A stretch of 32,241 nucleotides of DNA from Crocinitomicaceae bacterium (lineage in GTDB: Bacteria; Bacteroidota; Bacteroidia; Flavobacteriales_D; Crocinitomicaceae). Shown here piece after piece: positions 1-8,009 of this stretch. Made by a program: the position numbers and the translations under genes. The notes under the pieces are model-generated. The model saw nothing but the letters and a program-made list of their open reading frames with translations, did no database searches and was not told the DNA's origin. Location of the stretch: the NCBI GenBank assembly GCA_024643585.1, contig JAHEMP010000003.1:1-32241 (forward strand). Reading direction: 5' to 3'. Positions within the stretch are counted from its first letter, which is position 1. The number at the start of each line of letters is the position of its first letter.

Positions 1-432
1 TACACCCGAAACGGCGGACAAGGTGGGTGGACCGCTGATGACGGAACGCTAGTGAAAGATGTGCTTACGGTTCAATTTTATCCCTTGAATTTTAAAATTG
101 CCAATCATATTACCATTCGCGCAGGCGTAGAGTGGAATGCAATGCTCCGTTATCAATTGTCTGGACAACGATACGGTTGGCAGGCACAATCCAGTCCAAC
201 ACCTACCAATCCCTATTTTTCATCTGATTTGAATGAAATTAGTGGGTTGGTGAAAACAAACAACTTTGGATTCAATTTCTCGTTCGGGTATGAATTCAAA
301 ATAAAGAAATTGATTTTTGAACCAAGTTATAATTTCTTTTTGGGAACATCAAGGGAGTTTGATCGACTACAAGCTGAAACCAAGTCTATGCGTCACTCCA
401 TTTCTATTAGTGTGGGACTCGGATTGAAGTGA
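1..432 (+). CDS. C-terminal part of an outer-membrane beta-barrel protein (5' truncated)
   Basis: The frame is open from the first base of the window (reading YTRNGGQGGWTADDG...) to the TGA at 430-432, so the gene starts upstream; the GTG at 52 is internal. The visible 143 residues alternate polar and hydrophobic/aromatic positions in strand-like stretches (LTVQFYPLNFKI, NFGFNFSFGYEFKI, LIFEPSYNFFLG) and end in a last strand, HSISISVGLGLK, as typical for small outer-membrane barrels. Function beyond that cannot be said. It could be the barrel part of a PorT-like or OmpA-like protein; no OmpA domain is visible in this part. Confidence 0.6.
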   Translation, partial: YTRNGGQGGWTADDGTLVKDVLTVQFYPLNFKIANHITIRAGVEWNAMLRYQLSGQRYGWQAQSSPTPTNPYFSSDLNEISGLVKTNNFGFNFSFGYEFKIKKLIFEPSYNFFLGTSREFDRLQAETKSMRHSISISVGLGLK

Positions 433-463
433 TTTTTAAGATTTTGTTCTTACCTTTCCCACC

Positions 464-1162
464 ATGGTTGATGTATCGAAGGCCGAGGGTCAAATACAAT
501 GTGTCAAAAGTTTTGAGGACCTTTTACTATCGCCTTTTCAAGGAATTGTCAATGCTCTTTGCTTGGCAAGAGACCTGGAAGGCGATTTTGCAGAGATTGT
601 AAACAAATTTGAATTAGAGGGAAACATCATGGAATTGGATGAAGAGGATCTACAAGCCTTAGAACTCAGTCCGAATGGTCAATTGGCGCGAGAAATCATT
701 TTGGCGGATATGAAACAATTGAGAGAGGCGAATGCTTCACCTATCCTCAACATCATAGCACAATATGACAGAGATGAGGAGCACCCATTTTTCCCGACTG
801 ATGTTTATTCTTTCCATGTCGATCGCTCACCGATACCCAGTTTTACTTATTTGTGCACTTATTATGGAGCGGCGAGTGAAATTCTAGCCAATTCAAAAGC
901 AGAGCAAAAAATTCAAATTCCCGAAATTCGATCCGCCCTCCAGAAACTTTACGGTAATGCCGAGGCTGGATTTGAAGATTTCTTAAAAGACAATTTCTTC
1001 GATTTGCATTATCAGGCAAAGCCAAATGCTCCTGTGACCAATTTGGGACTCGGCAACATTTGGAAACTGGCCATTGACCATCCCGAGAGTCCTGTTCTTC
1101 CCTGTGTGCACAGAGCGCCAAAAGAAAAATCTGGCGAAAAACGACTGTTGTTGATTTGTTGA
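464..1162 (+). CDS. DUF1826-like protein, possible Fe(II)/2-oxoglutarate oxygenase fold
   Basis: 232 residues with no signal peptide, so probably cytoplasmic. The stretch DVYSFHVDRSPIPSFTYLCT followed by YYGAASEIL resembles the DUF1826 pattern (FHVD...R.L.TY.G..TE.L as I remember it), and the C-terminal CVHRAPKEKSGEKRLLLIC resembles the family's HRSPP...GE.RLLL ending. H118-x-D120, H216 and R227 (11 residues after H216) are spaced like the metal triad and co-substrate arginine of Fe(II)/2-oxoglutarate dioxygenases; that reading is mine, not a family fact. The ATG at 464 follows the previous stop by 31 bases. No Shine-Dalgarno is seen, as usual in this phylum. The next gene is about 190 bases away, so this is probably a single-gene unit. 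Confidence 0.55.
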   Translation: MVDVSKAEGQIQCVKSFEDLLLSPFQGIVNALCLARDLEGDFAEIVNKFELEGNIMELDEEDLQALELSPNGQLAREIILADMKQLREANASPILNIIAQYDRDEEHPFFPTDVYSFHVDRSPIPSFTYLCTYYGAASEILANSKAEQKIQIPEIRSALQKLYGNAEAGFEDFLKDNFFDLHYQAKPNAPVTNLGLGNIWKLAIDHPESPVLPCVHRAPKEKSGEKRLLLIC

Positions 1163-1210
1163 ATTCCAAACTATTCGATAATTAAAAAGATTCCTTGGAC
1201 TAGATTTCGT

Positions 1211-1218
1211 TATATTTG
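1211..1218 (+). promoter_or_regulatory. Candidate -7 element (TATATTTG)
   Basis: Exact match to the Bacteroidota consensus TAnnTTTG, 134 bases before the ATG at 1352. The nearest TTG (1195-1197) is only 13 bases upstream, too close for a good -33 element, so this is a half-site call. Confidence 0.3.
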
Positions 1219-1351
1219 ATTCACTTGAAAAGCCAAATACTGGACGAGGAAAAACTATTTACAAAAGTTCTTTATCGCATTAATAGTGGTAAATATACTA
1301 AAGGAATAATCTACATATGGATTTGCCAAGTCTCAAGTTAAATTGAAAAAG

Positions 1352-1822
1352 ATGAAAATTTTATTATTTACAATTCTCTTAGTTAACAATTTCTTACATG
1401 GACAAGAAAATTTCAGGGATGATTACACTTTAAAAGGGACAACGGTTTTGACGGGTAGCGATAAAAATGCCCTATCTGAATATGTTCATGGTTACCGACT
1501 ATCAAATATAACCAGTTCCGAATGCCAAAATGGAGGTAGATCTGAAGAAAGCAAGGAAGAAATATTGAACATTTCTAAAACAGATTCATCATACAATTTT
1601 TCCATAAACATAATAGGAAATTGTGCTCATGCCTTTCTAGGAGAAATTGAAATAATGAATGATACAATAATGAATTTGATTTCACATGGATATGGCGGAA
1701 ACTCAACTTGCGCTTGTTGTTTTGGTCTTACATATACAATTTCATTCGATCAAACGGCTTCTAAGAACGTAAAGTATGTTATGATTAACAGTATTAAAAA
1801 CACTATGATTGAAATAGAATGA
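1352..1822 (+). CDS. Small secreted Cys-containing protein of unknown function
   Basis: I do not recognise a named family. The ATG at 1352 is preferred over an in-frame TTG at 1343 because it gives a compact signal peptide (MKILLFTILLVNNFLHGQ, cleavage before ENF). The mature part of about 138 residues contains cysteines in two clusters: one in the SSEC/GNCAH region and a C-A-C-C group in the NSTCACCFGLTYTISF segment. The pattern ...GNCA...L.GE......Y.G...C.C.FGLTYTI recurs, as I remember it, in small Bacteroidota periplasmic or surface proteins. It may bind a metal or be disulfide-bonded outside the cytoplasm. There is no T9SS tail or lipobox. It stands alone between two non-coding stretches of about 190 and 240 bases. 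Confidence 0.6.
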   Translation: MKILLFTILLVNNFLHGQENFRDDYTLKGTTVLTGSDKNALSEYVHGYRLSNITSSECQNGGRSEESKEEILNISKTDSSYNFSINIIGNCAHAFLGEIEIMNDTIMNLISHGYGGNSTCACCFGLTYTISFDQTASKNVKYVMINSIKNTMIEIE

Positions 1823-1840
1823 ACTTAACCTAAGAAAACC

Positions 1841-1864
1841 TAAACTGTATCAAAACACAGTTTA
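1841..1864 (+). terminator. Hairpin after the small secreted gene, possible weak terminator
   Basis: TAAACTGT (1841-1848) pairs perfectly with ACAGTTTA (1857-1864) across an 8-base loop, 18 bases after the stop codon. No T-run follows, so it may be an mRNA 3' end stabiliser rather than an intrinsic terminator. Confidence 0.35.
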
Positions 1865-2027
1865 GCAGAGACCGTTAACAATTTTCAAAAACTAAGTTTC
1901 TTCCTATTCTTTTTATTGAGCCTTATAAAATTCTACCCAGATCATGAGAAACCTTCTTATGAATAGATGTTGGATGGGGTTAGAATATAATAGTTGGAGG
2001 TTAAAACAAATAATTGTCAATTTTTTG

Positions 2028-2035
2028 TAAATTTG
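2028..2035 (+). promoter_or_regulatory. Candidate -7 element (TAAATTTG) for the T9SS/OMP three-gene unit
   Basis: Exact TAnnTTTG match. The predicted transcription start is about 2039, giving a leader of about 20 bases before the ATG at 2060. No convincing TTG at -33. Confidence 0.4.
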
Positions 2036-2059
2036 AAGATAACACTAAACTCTTCTTCA

Positions 2060-2539
2060 ATGAAACTAATTGCAGTTTCCATTTTTGTTTTTTTGACAAG
2101 CGTCTCTATAGGACAAACCGTTGTAAGGTCAAGTATTAATTGTATTGGTAGCTCAGGCGGTTCTGGCCCTCTGTTTATGCAACAAACAGCTGGTCAACCC
2201 TACGGCACTTCCACTTACTATAGTAACAAGATTGAATCACGACCTGGCTTCATACAACCTCAACAAATTTGGGTGGAACAAATGCGAAATACTTTCGATT
2301 TAAAGATAACTGTTTATCCCAATCCAGCTGCATCAGAGGTCTCCTTTAAGTTGGACCAAAATCTTGAAGACATAATTCTTACAGTCTTGGATCAACATGG
2401 AAAAATGATCTATCGGGATGAAATAGCGTCGTTACGAGATTATAAGCTGAACTGTCAAGATTGGATAAATGGATTTTATTTTATCAATATCAACGACCGA
2501 GTAGGAAACAGTTACCAATCAAAACTTATCAAACAATAA
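2060..2539 (+). CDS. Secreted protein with T9SS type A C-terminal sorting domain
   Basis: 159 residues. The start at 2060 gives a clear signal peptide (MKLIAVSIFVFLTSVSIGQ), better than the upstream in-frame start at 1994. The mature protein is short: a segment with GSSGGSGPLFMQQTAGQPYG, which in this phylum often precedes a sorting tail, then a Por-type sorting domain of about 75 residues beginning KITVYPNPAASEVSF and ending GNSYQSKLIKQ. The YPNPA motif and the terminal KLIKQ are the hallmarks. The protein is therefore expected to cross the outer membrane through the type IX system and be cleaved or anchored at the surface. Only 2 bases separate it from the next gene, so they are surely co-transcribed. 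Confidence 0.85.
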   Translation: MKLIAVSIFVFLTSVSIGQTVVRSSINCIGSSGGSGPLFMQQTAGQPYGTSTYYSNKIESRPGFIQPQQIWVEQMRNTFDLKITVYPNPAASEVSFKLDQNLEDIILTVLDQHGKMIYRDEIASLRDYKLNCQDWINGFYFININDRVGNSYQSKLIKQ

Positions 2540-2541
2540 AC

Positions 2542-3177
2542 ATGAAACGAATACTAACAAAAATATTGGCCGTTGGATGCTTATTTATAGGATCATATGC
2601 AAACTCCCAATCAAGTTTAACTATAGATGCGTCGCAGAACGTCACTAATTTCTCATTCACTAATAGTAAGGGTGATAAGGTAGATGGTTACACTCCTTCC
2701 TACTCAGGAGGTTATGCAATTGGTTACCGTTACACAATGGAAAATTTGGGACTTTATATACCTGTAAAAGTTGGCATGCGTAGAGCGGGAGCAACGTATA
2801 TCTATGATAACGCTAATTATAACTGGTCTCTTCAATATTTGGAAACCCGACTGGGCATTGGTTATAATTATAGTTTTGGAAAGTTCGGAACACATATTTC
2901 TGTTACAGGGTACTATGGATATATGCTAAAAGGTACCCAAACGCTGAATAATCAGGACTTCGACATTCGAAATTCAGGAGACATCAACAAGAATGATTAT
3001 GGGATTTTCATTAGCCCTGGAGCAAATTTCAAGGCTAATGAATTTATTAATGTTTTTCTAGAGTTGAATTACATGCTTGGTTTAGCAAACATGGAAACTA
3101 GTGGAAATCAAGAATCAAAGAACCAGTTATACGGTGCAACTCTCGGGTTAGCGTTTACAATAAAAAAAACTAATTGA
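2542..3177 (+). CDS. Outer-membrane beta-barrel protein
   Basis: 211 residues. The ATG at 2542, 2 bases after the previous stop, gives a signal peptide (MKRILTKILAVGCLFIGSYANSQ). The longer in-frame opening from 2461 only overlaps the upstream gene. Strand-like segments alternate with short turns (YAIGYRYTMENLGLYIPVKVG, LETRLGIGYNYSFG, THISVTGYYGYML, GIFISPGANFKA, FINVFLELNYMLG), and the last strand LYGATLGLAFTIKKTN closes the barrel. This looks like the OMP_b-brl class of about 8-10 strands. It lies between a T9SS cargo gene and the repeat protein, so it may be a surface partner of either; no substrate can be named. Confidence 0.75.
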   Translation: MKRILTKILAVGCLFIGSYANSQSSLTIDASQNVTNFSFTNSKGDKVDGYTPSYSGGYAIGYRYTMENLGLYIPVKVGMRRAGATYIYDNANYNWSLQYLETRLGIGYNYSFGKFGTHISVTGYYGYMLKGTQTLNNQDFDIRNSGDINKNDYGIFISPGANFKANEFINVFLELNYMLGLANMETSGNQESKNQLYGATLGLAFTIKKTN

Positions 3178-3189
3178 TAATAAGGAACT

Positions 3190-4833
3190 ATGAAAAAGTA
3201 CATAATTGCTTGTGCGGTTATCGTGTCACTCAATATAGGTGTCAAAGCACAAAATCAAATCGCAAATCTTCAAGGAATCAATTATCAGGCAGTAGCAATT
3301 GACGATGAATCACATGAAATAGTTGGTAGCGACGTTATTGGAAAACCGCTGTATGAAAGAGAAATTGGTGTTCGTTTTACAATTACAAATGGTCCCTCTG
3401 GAGCAACCACCTATTATTCTGATGAACATACAATAACTACTGATAGATATGGGATGTTCTCACTGACAATTGGACTTGGCACATATCTTAATGGTGATTT
3501 CACTTCCTTATTAGACATTCCTTGGATCAATGGTGATCAATGGTTATTGGTTGAGGTTTCTTCCAACAATAATGGACAGTATAATGAGGTAAGTTACCAA
3601 AAGTTCATGTCTGTCCCTTTTGCTTATTATTCAGACGACATCTCCGACAATTCAATTACAACCTATAAAATTGTTGACGAGACAATACAAGCCATTGATA
3701 TTGACACAGGAGCAGTTGAAACATCTGAAATTTTAAATGAAACAATCCTTGCCGAAGATATTGCAACTGGTGCCGTTGAGACTTCAGAAATTTTGAATGA
3801 AACAATCCTTGCTGAAGACATTGCAACAGGTGCAGTTGAAACATCTGAAATTTTAAATGAAACAATCCTTGCCGAAGATATCGCAACAGGTGCAGTCGAA
3901 ACATCTGAAATTTTGAATGAGACAATTCTTGCAGAAGACATAGCAACAGGTGCAGTTGAGACTTCTGAAATTTTGAATGAAACAATACTTGCTGAAGATA
4001 TTGCAACAGGTGCCGTTGAGACTTCTGAAATTTTGAATGAAACTATCCTTGCGGAAGACATAGCAACAGGTGCAGTTGAAACATCTGAAATTTTGAATGA
4101 AACTATCCTTGCTGAAGACATCGCAACAGGTGCCGTTGAAACATCTGAAATTTTGAATGAGACAATTCTTGCAGAAGACATAGCAACAGGTGCAGTTGAG
4201 ACTTCTGAAATTTTGAATGAAACTATTCTTGCGGAAGATATTGCAACAGGTGCAGTTGAGACTTCTGAAATTTTAAATGAAACAATTCTTGCGGAAGACA
4301 TTGCAACTGGTGCAGTGGCAACTGATGAGATTTTGGATGGAACGATTCAGAATCAAGATATACAAAATGGTACAATAGACTTGACTTCCAAAGTAACTGG
4401 TATTCTTCCTCCAGTGAACGGTGGAACTGGAATTAATGGCAGTGCGGCTGGACCGGGTACGGTACTAATAGGAAATGGCACTGGATACACACTTAATACA
4501 TTAACTCCAGGTACTGGAATAGCAATTGCTAATACACCAGGTGGTATTGAAATCTCAACGACAATTACTGGAGGTGTTAATTCAAACATTGCTGGAAACG
4601 TAAACCCGAACAATATCACCGCAGGAAGCACTTGGATTTCACCAGCAATACCTTTACAAGGCGTAGTGTATGGAAATATCATTGTTGGTTCTATTAACAC
4701 TAACCTTCAAGGGTGTCAAATGACTTGCTTTGTATCCAGTAGTAACATTATTAAGGTTGCTATTTTTAATGGTACAGGAAGTAATGTTAACCTAGGTAAT
4801 GGTCTGCAACTGAGAGTTGTGGTTGTGCAGTAG
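3190..4833 (+). CDS. Secreted fibre-like protein with ten perfect 20-residue repeats
   Basis: 547 residues, 12 bases downstream of the barrel gene. Residues 1-21 are a signal peptide (MKKYIIACAVIVSLNIGVKAQ). Residues about 28-155 match a domain common in Bacteroidota surface proteins (GINYQAVA..., VRFTITNG, YSDEHTITTDRYGMFSLTIG, SVPFAYYSD). Residues 178-377 are ten tandem copies of TSEILNETILAEDIATGAVE, flanked by degenerate copies (DETIQAIDIDTGAVE before, TDEILDGTIQNQDIQNGTID after). Next comes a Gly/Thr-rich section with a tail-fibre-like VTGILPPVNGGTG, and a C-terminal beta-rich part ending LRVVVVQ. No Por-type tail is visible, so export beyond the periplasm is uncertain. Hydrophobic I/V recurs every fifth residue in the repeat, suggesting a beta-helix rod (inference). 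It could be an adhesin or spacer; no enzymatic motif is visible. Confidence 0.8.
   Translation: MKKYIIACAVIVSLNIGVKAQNQIANLQGINYQAVAIDDESHEIVGSDVIGKPLYEREIGVRFTITNGPSGATTYYSDEHTITTDRYGMFSLTIGLGTYLNGDFTSLLDIPWINGDQWLLVEVSSNNNGQYNEVSYQKFMSVPFAYYSDDISDNSITTYKIVDETIQAIDIDTGAVETSEILNETILAEDIATGAVETSEILNETILAEDIATGAVETSEILNETILAEDIATGAVETSEILNETILAEDIATGAVETSEILNETILAEDIATGAVETSEILNETILAEDIATGAVETSEILNETILAEDIATGAVETSEILNETILAEDIATGAVETSEILNETILAEDIATGAVETSEILNETILAEDIATGAVATDEILDGTIQNQDIQNGTIDLTSKVTGILPPVNGGTGINGSAAGPGTVLIGNGTGYTLNTLTPGTGIAIANTPGGIEISTTITGGVNSNIAGNVNPNNITAGSTWISPAIPLQGVVYGNIIVGSINTNLQGCQMTCFVSSSNIIKVAIFNGTGSNVNLGNGLQLRVVVVQ
3721..4320 (+). repeat. Ten tandem 60-bp coding repeats
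   Basis: Ten contiguous 60-base units with no spacers. All ten encode the same 20 residues except the final residue of the last unit (GAVA instead of GAVE). The DNA copies differ at scattered third positions (for example GAAGATATT, GAAGACATA, GAAGACATC) and in Thr, Ala and Leu codons. Units 4 (3901-3960) and 8 (4141-4200) are identical at DNA level. Confidence 0.95.
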
Positions 4834-5104
4834 AAAATTAAATTCTTCTTTTAAGTAGAAAAGTATATCTGCTCTGCCTTTAAGAGAATAAGTAATCCTA
4901 ACTTCAGAGAAATAACAATTAAGGCCTGACTCAAATGCTCTGCCAGCATTAAACTTGTATTTATTGGAGTCTCAAAACTCGAATAAAAAAAGACAGCGAT
5001 CATCAATGGACTTGCACAAAAGGAGCAGTCGCGCTAAATTGACGTGATTGCCTTTAATTTCCCATTTCACCAAGCCCCAAACCGTTGAAGAACAATATAG
5101 AAAA

Positions 5105-6091
5105 ATGAAAGCAGCAATTAGAAGAAAGTATTGTTTACCAGGTCAACTAAAAATTGAGCAGATTGAAATACCAATTCCAAAGGAAAACGAAGCATTGATT
5201 AGGGTTCATGCAACAACAGTTAACCGAACAGATTGTGCGAATCTTGCAGCGAGACCATTTATAATGCGGTTTGTTCTGGGTTTATTCAATCCTAAGAAAA
5301 TAATAGTGGGGACAGATTTTGCCGGAGAAATTGTATCAGTAGGCAAAAATGTTCGGTCAATTAATGTTGGTGACAGAGTATTTGGTTTTAGTGACACAGG
5401 GTCCGAATCTCAAGCTGAATACCTCACAACCCTCGAAGAAAACCTTTTTACGATACCTGAAAATATTGATTACAAACAAGCCGCTGCGAGTCTTGAGGGA
5501 GCGCATTATGCATACTCTTTTGTACAGAAAGTAAAAATCCAATCCGGACAAAGTGTTCTTATAAACGGAGCAACGGGTGGCATAGGTTCTGCATTGTTGC
5601 AATTTGTCAAGCAATACGATGTCAAAATAACCGCTACGTGCAATACGAAGAACATCGAACGAATAAAAAGTTTAGGCGCAGACGAAATTATTGATTACAC
5701 CAAAGAAGACTTTACTGAAAAAGGTGGAAAGTATGATTTTGTCTTTGATACAGTTGGTAAAAGTACATTTGGCAAATGTAAAGCCATATTAAAAGACAAA
5801 GGTGTCTACATTTCGTCTGAATTAGGACCTTATTCTCAAAATGTTTTCTACCCTTTATTTAATTCAATAAAAAGTAAGAAAGTAATCTTTCCAATTCCAT
5901 TTCATAAGAGAGTAACGATACCTTATATCACTAGATTCCTGGAACAAGGGAAATTTAAACTTTTGATTGATAGAGAATATCCATTAGAAGACATATCGAA
6001 AGCATACGAATACGTCATGCAAGGAGAAAAAACAGGAAACGTTTTAATTAATGTTGCAAATAACAAGAGTGCCTCAAAACCTGAGCTATAA
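5105..6091 (+). CDS. Zinc-free MDR-family NAD(P)-dependent oxidoreductase (quinone-oxidoreductase-like)
   Basis: 328 residues from the ATG at 5105; an in-frame TTG at 5048 would add 19 unsupported residues. The N-terminal GroES-like part carries the family signature around residues 35-45 (HATTVNRTDC) and GTDFAGEIVSVGKNV. The Rossmann part has VLINGATGGIGSALLQFVKQ (residues 151-170), and the typical sequence continues with GADEIIDYTKEDFTE and YDFVFDTVGKSTF. The Zn-binding cysteines of classical alcohol dehydrogenases are absent, so it belongs with the quinone oxidoreductase/zeta-crystallin side of the family and probably reduces enones or quinones with NADPH. The substrate is unknown. It is convergent with the ABC-F gene, 17 bases between stops. 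Confidence 0.85.
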   Translation: MKAAIRRKYCLPGQLKIEQIEIPIPKENEALIRVHATTVNRTDCANLAARPFIMRFVLGLFNPKKIIVGTDFAGEIVSVGKNVRSINVGDRVFGFSDTGSESQAEYLTTLEENLFTIPENIDYKQAAASLEGAHYAYSFVQKVKIQSGQSVLINGATGGIGSALLQFVKQYDVKITATCNTKNIERIKSLGADEIIDYTKEDFTEKGGKYDFVFDTVGKSTFGKCKAILKDKGVYISSELGPYSQNVFYPLFNSIKSKKVIFPIPFHKRVTIPYITRFLEQGKFKLLIDREYPLEDISKAYEYVMQGEKTGNVLINVANNKSASKPEL

Positions 6092-6108
6092 AACAGCGAG
6101 CTTTAATA

Positions 6109-7737
6109 TCACCCTAACTCAGCCACACTTTTAATTCTATTTCTTTCCAAAAAGGCATCGATCGTTTCGAAATGTTCAATTACTCGTTTGTCTTTGAATT
6201 CGAAAACTTTTTCGGATAGGCCTTGCAAGAAATCTCTGTCGTGGGAAACAAGAATTAGCGTTCCGCCAAAGTTTTTCAAGGCCTCTTTGAGCACGTCTTT
6301 CGACTTTAAATCCAAGTGATTCGTTGGCTCATCGAGAATTAAAAGATTAACTGGTTCGAGCAGTAGCTTCACCATAGCCAACCTTGTTTTTTCTCCACCG
6401 CTAAGCACACTGACTTTCTTGTCAATATCATCGCCATGGAACATAAATCCACCCAAAATGGATTTGATTTGCGTGCGAATTTCACCTTCTGCTACCTCGT
6501 CGACCGTTTGAAATATTGTTAAGTTAGGGTCGAGCAAAGAGGCTTGATTTTGAGCAAAGTAACCCACTTTCACGTTGTGACCCAATTGACAAGTACCATT
6601 TACGTCAATTTCGTTCAGAATGGCTTTGATCATAGTTGATTTTCCTTCTCCATTCCGTCCGACAAAGCAGACTTTTTCTCCACGAGAAATACTCATGTTC
6701 GCCTCCTTGAACACTACTTGCTCGCCATAAGACTTTGAAACATCTTTAACGGTTACAGGATAATCTCCTGCTCTTGGTGCCGGAGGAAATCTCAATTTCA
6801 ATGCCGACGTATCGATTTCGTCAATTTCAATGATTTCCAATTTTTCGAGCATTCGTTCGCGAGAAGAAACCTGGTTGGTTTTAGAAAAAGTCCCTCGGAA
6901 GCGCTCTATGAATTGCATGTTGTCGGCAATAAACTTTTGTTGTTCTTGATAGGCTTTCACTTGATGCGATCGTCTGTCTTCTCTTAGTTGCAAGTAATGC
7001 GAATAATTCGCTTTGTAATCATAGATTCGCCCCATTGTCACTTCAATGGTTCTATTTGTGATATTGTCGATAAAAGCTCTATCGTGTGAGATAACCATAA
7101 CAGCATTTGCCTTATTTACAAGGAAATCTTCTAGCCAAATCACGGATTCAATATCAATGTGGTTGGTCGGTTCATCCAAGAGGATGAGGTCGGGTTTTTG
7201 CAACAATATTTTTGCTAATTCTATTCGCATACGCCAACCGCCGCTGAACTCTTTGGTTTGACGGTGAAAATCTTCGGAGCGGAAACCAAGACCTTTTAAT
7301 GCTTTTTCAACTTCAGCATCGTAATTTACCTCTTCCAAGGCATAATATTTTTCGCCCAAATCAGTAACTCTTTCGATGATGGACATGTATTCGTCACTTT
7401 CGTAATCGGTGCGAGTTTCCAAAGCATGATTTAATTTTTCCATTTCATCACGCATCTCGAAAACCTGCTTGAACGCTTTGGCCGCTTCTTCGAAAACCGT
7501 ACAGTCGTCTTCCGTCAATAAATGTTGAGGTAAATAAGCAATTACAGCATCTTTTGGTGCACGAACATTACCGCGATTGGCTTTTTGTTCTCCAGCGATA
7601 ATCTTCATCATGGTCGACTTTCCCGCGCCATTTTTACCCATTAAGGCAATTTTGTCTGTTGGATTGATGACAAAAGAAACGTCATTAAACAAGGTCGAGC
7701 CACTAAAATCTACTCCTAAATTATCTACTGAAATCAT
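6109..7737 (-). CDS. ABC-F family ATPase (ribosome-associated type)
   Basis: 542 residues from the ATG at 7737 (an in-frame TTG 24 bases upstream is unlikely). Two nucleotide-binding domains are complete: Walker A GKNGAGKST (34-42), signature SGGW (165-168), Walker B LILLDEPTNH (184-193), then second Walker A GRNGEGKST (360-368), LSGGEK (445-450) and LLILDEPTNH (465-474). There are no membrane segments. The linker of about 80 residues between domains carries the charged helical hairpin typical of ABC-F proteins (AYQEQQKFIADNMQFIERF, then SKTNQVSSRERMLEKLE), close in style to the YkpA/YbiT branch. ABC-F proteins act on the ribosome, either as translation factors or as antibiotic-protection proteins. 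The short linker and genomic setting favour a housekeeping role; resistance cannot be excluded from sequence alone. Confidence 0.9.
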   Translation of the reverse strand: MISVDNLGVDFSGSTLFNDVSFVINPTDKIALMGKNGAGKSTMMKIIAGEQKANRGNVRAPKDAVIAYLPQHLLTEDDCTVFEEAAKAFKQVFEMRDEMEKLNHALETRTDYESDEYMSIIERVTDLGEKYYALEEVNYDAEVEKALKGLGFRSEDFHRQTKEFSGGWRMRIELAKILLQKPDLILLDEPTNHIDIESVIWLEDFLVNKANAVMVISHDRAFIDNITNRTIEVTMGRIYDYKANYSHYLQLREDRRSHQVKAYQEQQKFIADNMQFIERFRGTFSKTNQVSSRERMLEKLEIIEIDEIDTSALKLRFPPAPRAGDYPVTVKDVSKSYGEQVVFKEANMSISRGEKVCFVGRNGEGKSTMIKAILNEIDVNGTCQLGHNVKVGYFAQNQASLLDPNLTIFQTVDEVAEGEIRTQIKSILGGFMFHGDDIDKKVSVLSGGEKTRLAMVKLLLEPVNLLILDEPTNHLDLKSKDVLKEALKNFGGTLILVSHDRDFLQGLSEKVFEFKDKRVIEHFETIDAFLERNRIKSVAELG

Positions 7738-7758
7738 TTTTATTTGGTTTTCGAGCCG

Positions 7759-7766
7759 CAAAGGTA
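7759..7766 (-). promoter_or_regulatory. Candidate -7 element (TACCTTTG) for the ABC-F gene
   Basis: On the minus strand TACCTTTG fits TAnnTTTG exactly, with a TTTG 15 bases upstream as a somewhat close -33 element. The predicted start is about 7755, leaving a leader of about 18 bases. Confidence 0.5.
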
Positions 7767-7941
7767 ACCCTATGTAATCATCAAAAAAATAAAATGAATA
7801 GAATTACTAAAATGATCTTCCCGAATTTCATTATTTTAAAAATATATTGACAAAAGTTAATTTTAAAGAACCTAAAAATCAATATGTTAATATAATTTTT
7901 GAATCTTCTATAAATTAAATCAGAGATACATTTTTTCTAAA

Positions 7942-7949
7942 TACATTTG
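7942..7949 (+). promoter_or_regulatory. Candidate -7 element (TACATTTG) for the antiporter gene
   Basis: Exact TAnnTTTG match 60 bases before the ATG at 8010. No good -33 TTG at the usual distance. The rest of the 7738-8009 divergent spacer is very AT-rich, with nothing else recognisable. Confidence 0.4.
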
Positions 7950-8009
7950 CTCAAATATATGGGATGTTTCGAACAACAATGTGCGTCTAACTCTTTAAAA
8001 AATTAATGT

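Noticed and set aside
3663-4301. Minus-strand 212-codon repetitive open frame opposite the ten-repeat gene
   Set aside because: It exists only because the plus-strand repeat is free of stops in that frame; it has no signal peptide or family, and the plus-strand gene has clear domains on both sides.
3721-4320. CRISPR-like array of regular 60-bp units
   Set aside because: The units are contiguous with no spacers and encode a constant peptide within a larger secreted protein.
4380-4520. Phage tail-fibre origin suggested by the LPPVNGGTG motif
   Set aside because: No other phage gene is nearby and the protein has a Sec signal peptide and a Bacteroidota surface domain; the motif also occurs in cellular fibre proteins.
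4834-5047. Possible small gene or RNA between the repeat protein and the oxidoreductase
   Set aside because: No convincing open frame, promoter or stable hairpin; only a short 5-bp A/T-rich stem after the stop codon.
5048-5104. N-terminal extension of the oxidoreductase from a TTG start
   Set aside because: The 19 extra residues (MPLISHFTKPQ...) do not belong to the MDR fold, whose first strand begins at the ATG at 5105.
6109-7737. Acquired antibiotic-resistance ABC-F gene
   Set aside because: Linker and setting look like housekeeping ABC-F proteins, and no mobile element or unusual composition is nearby; resistance cannot be claimed.
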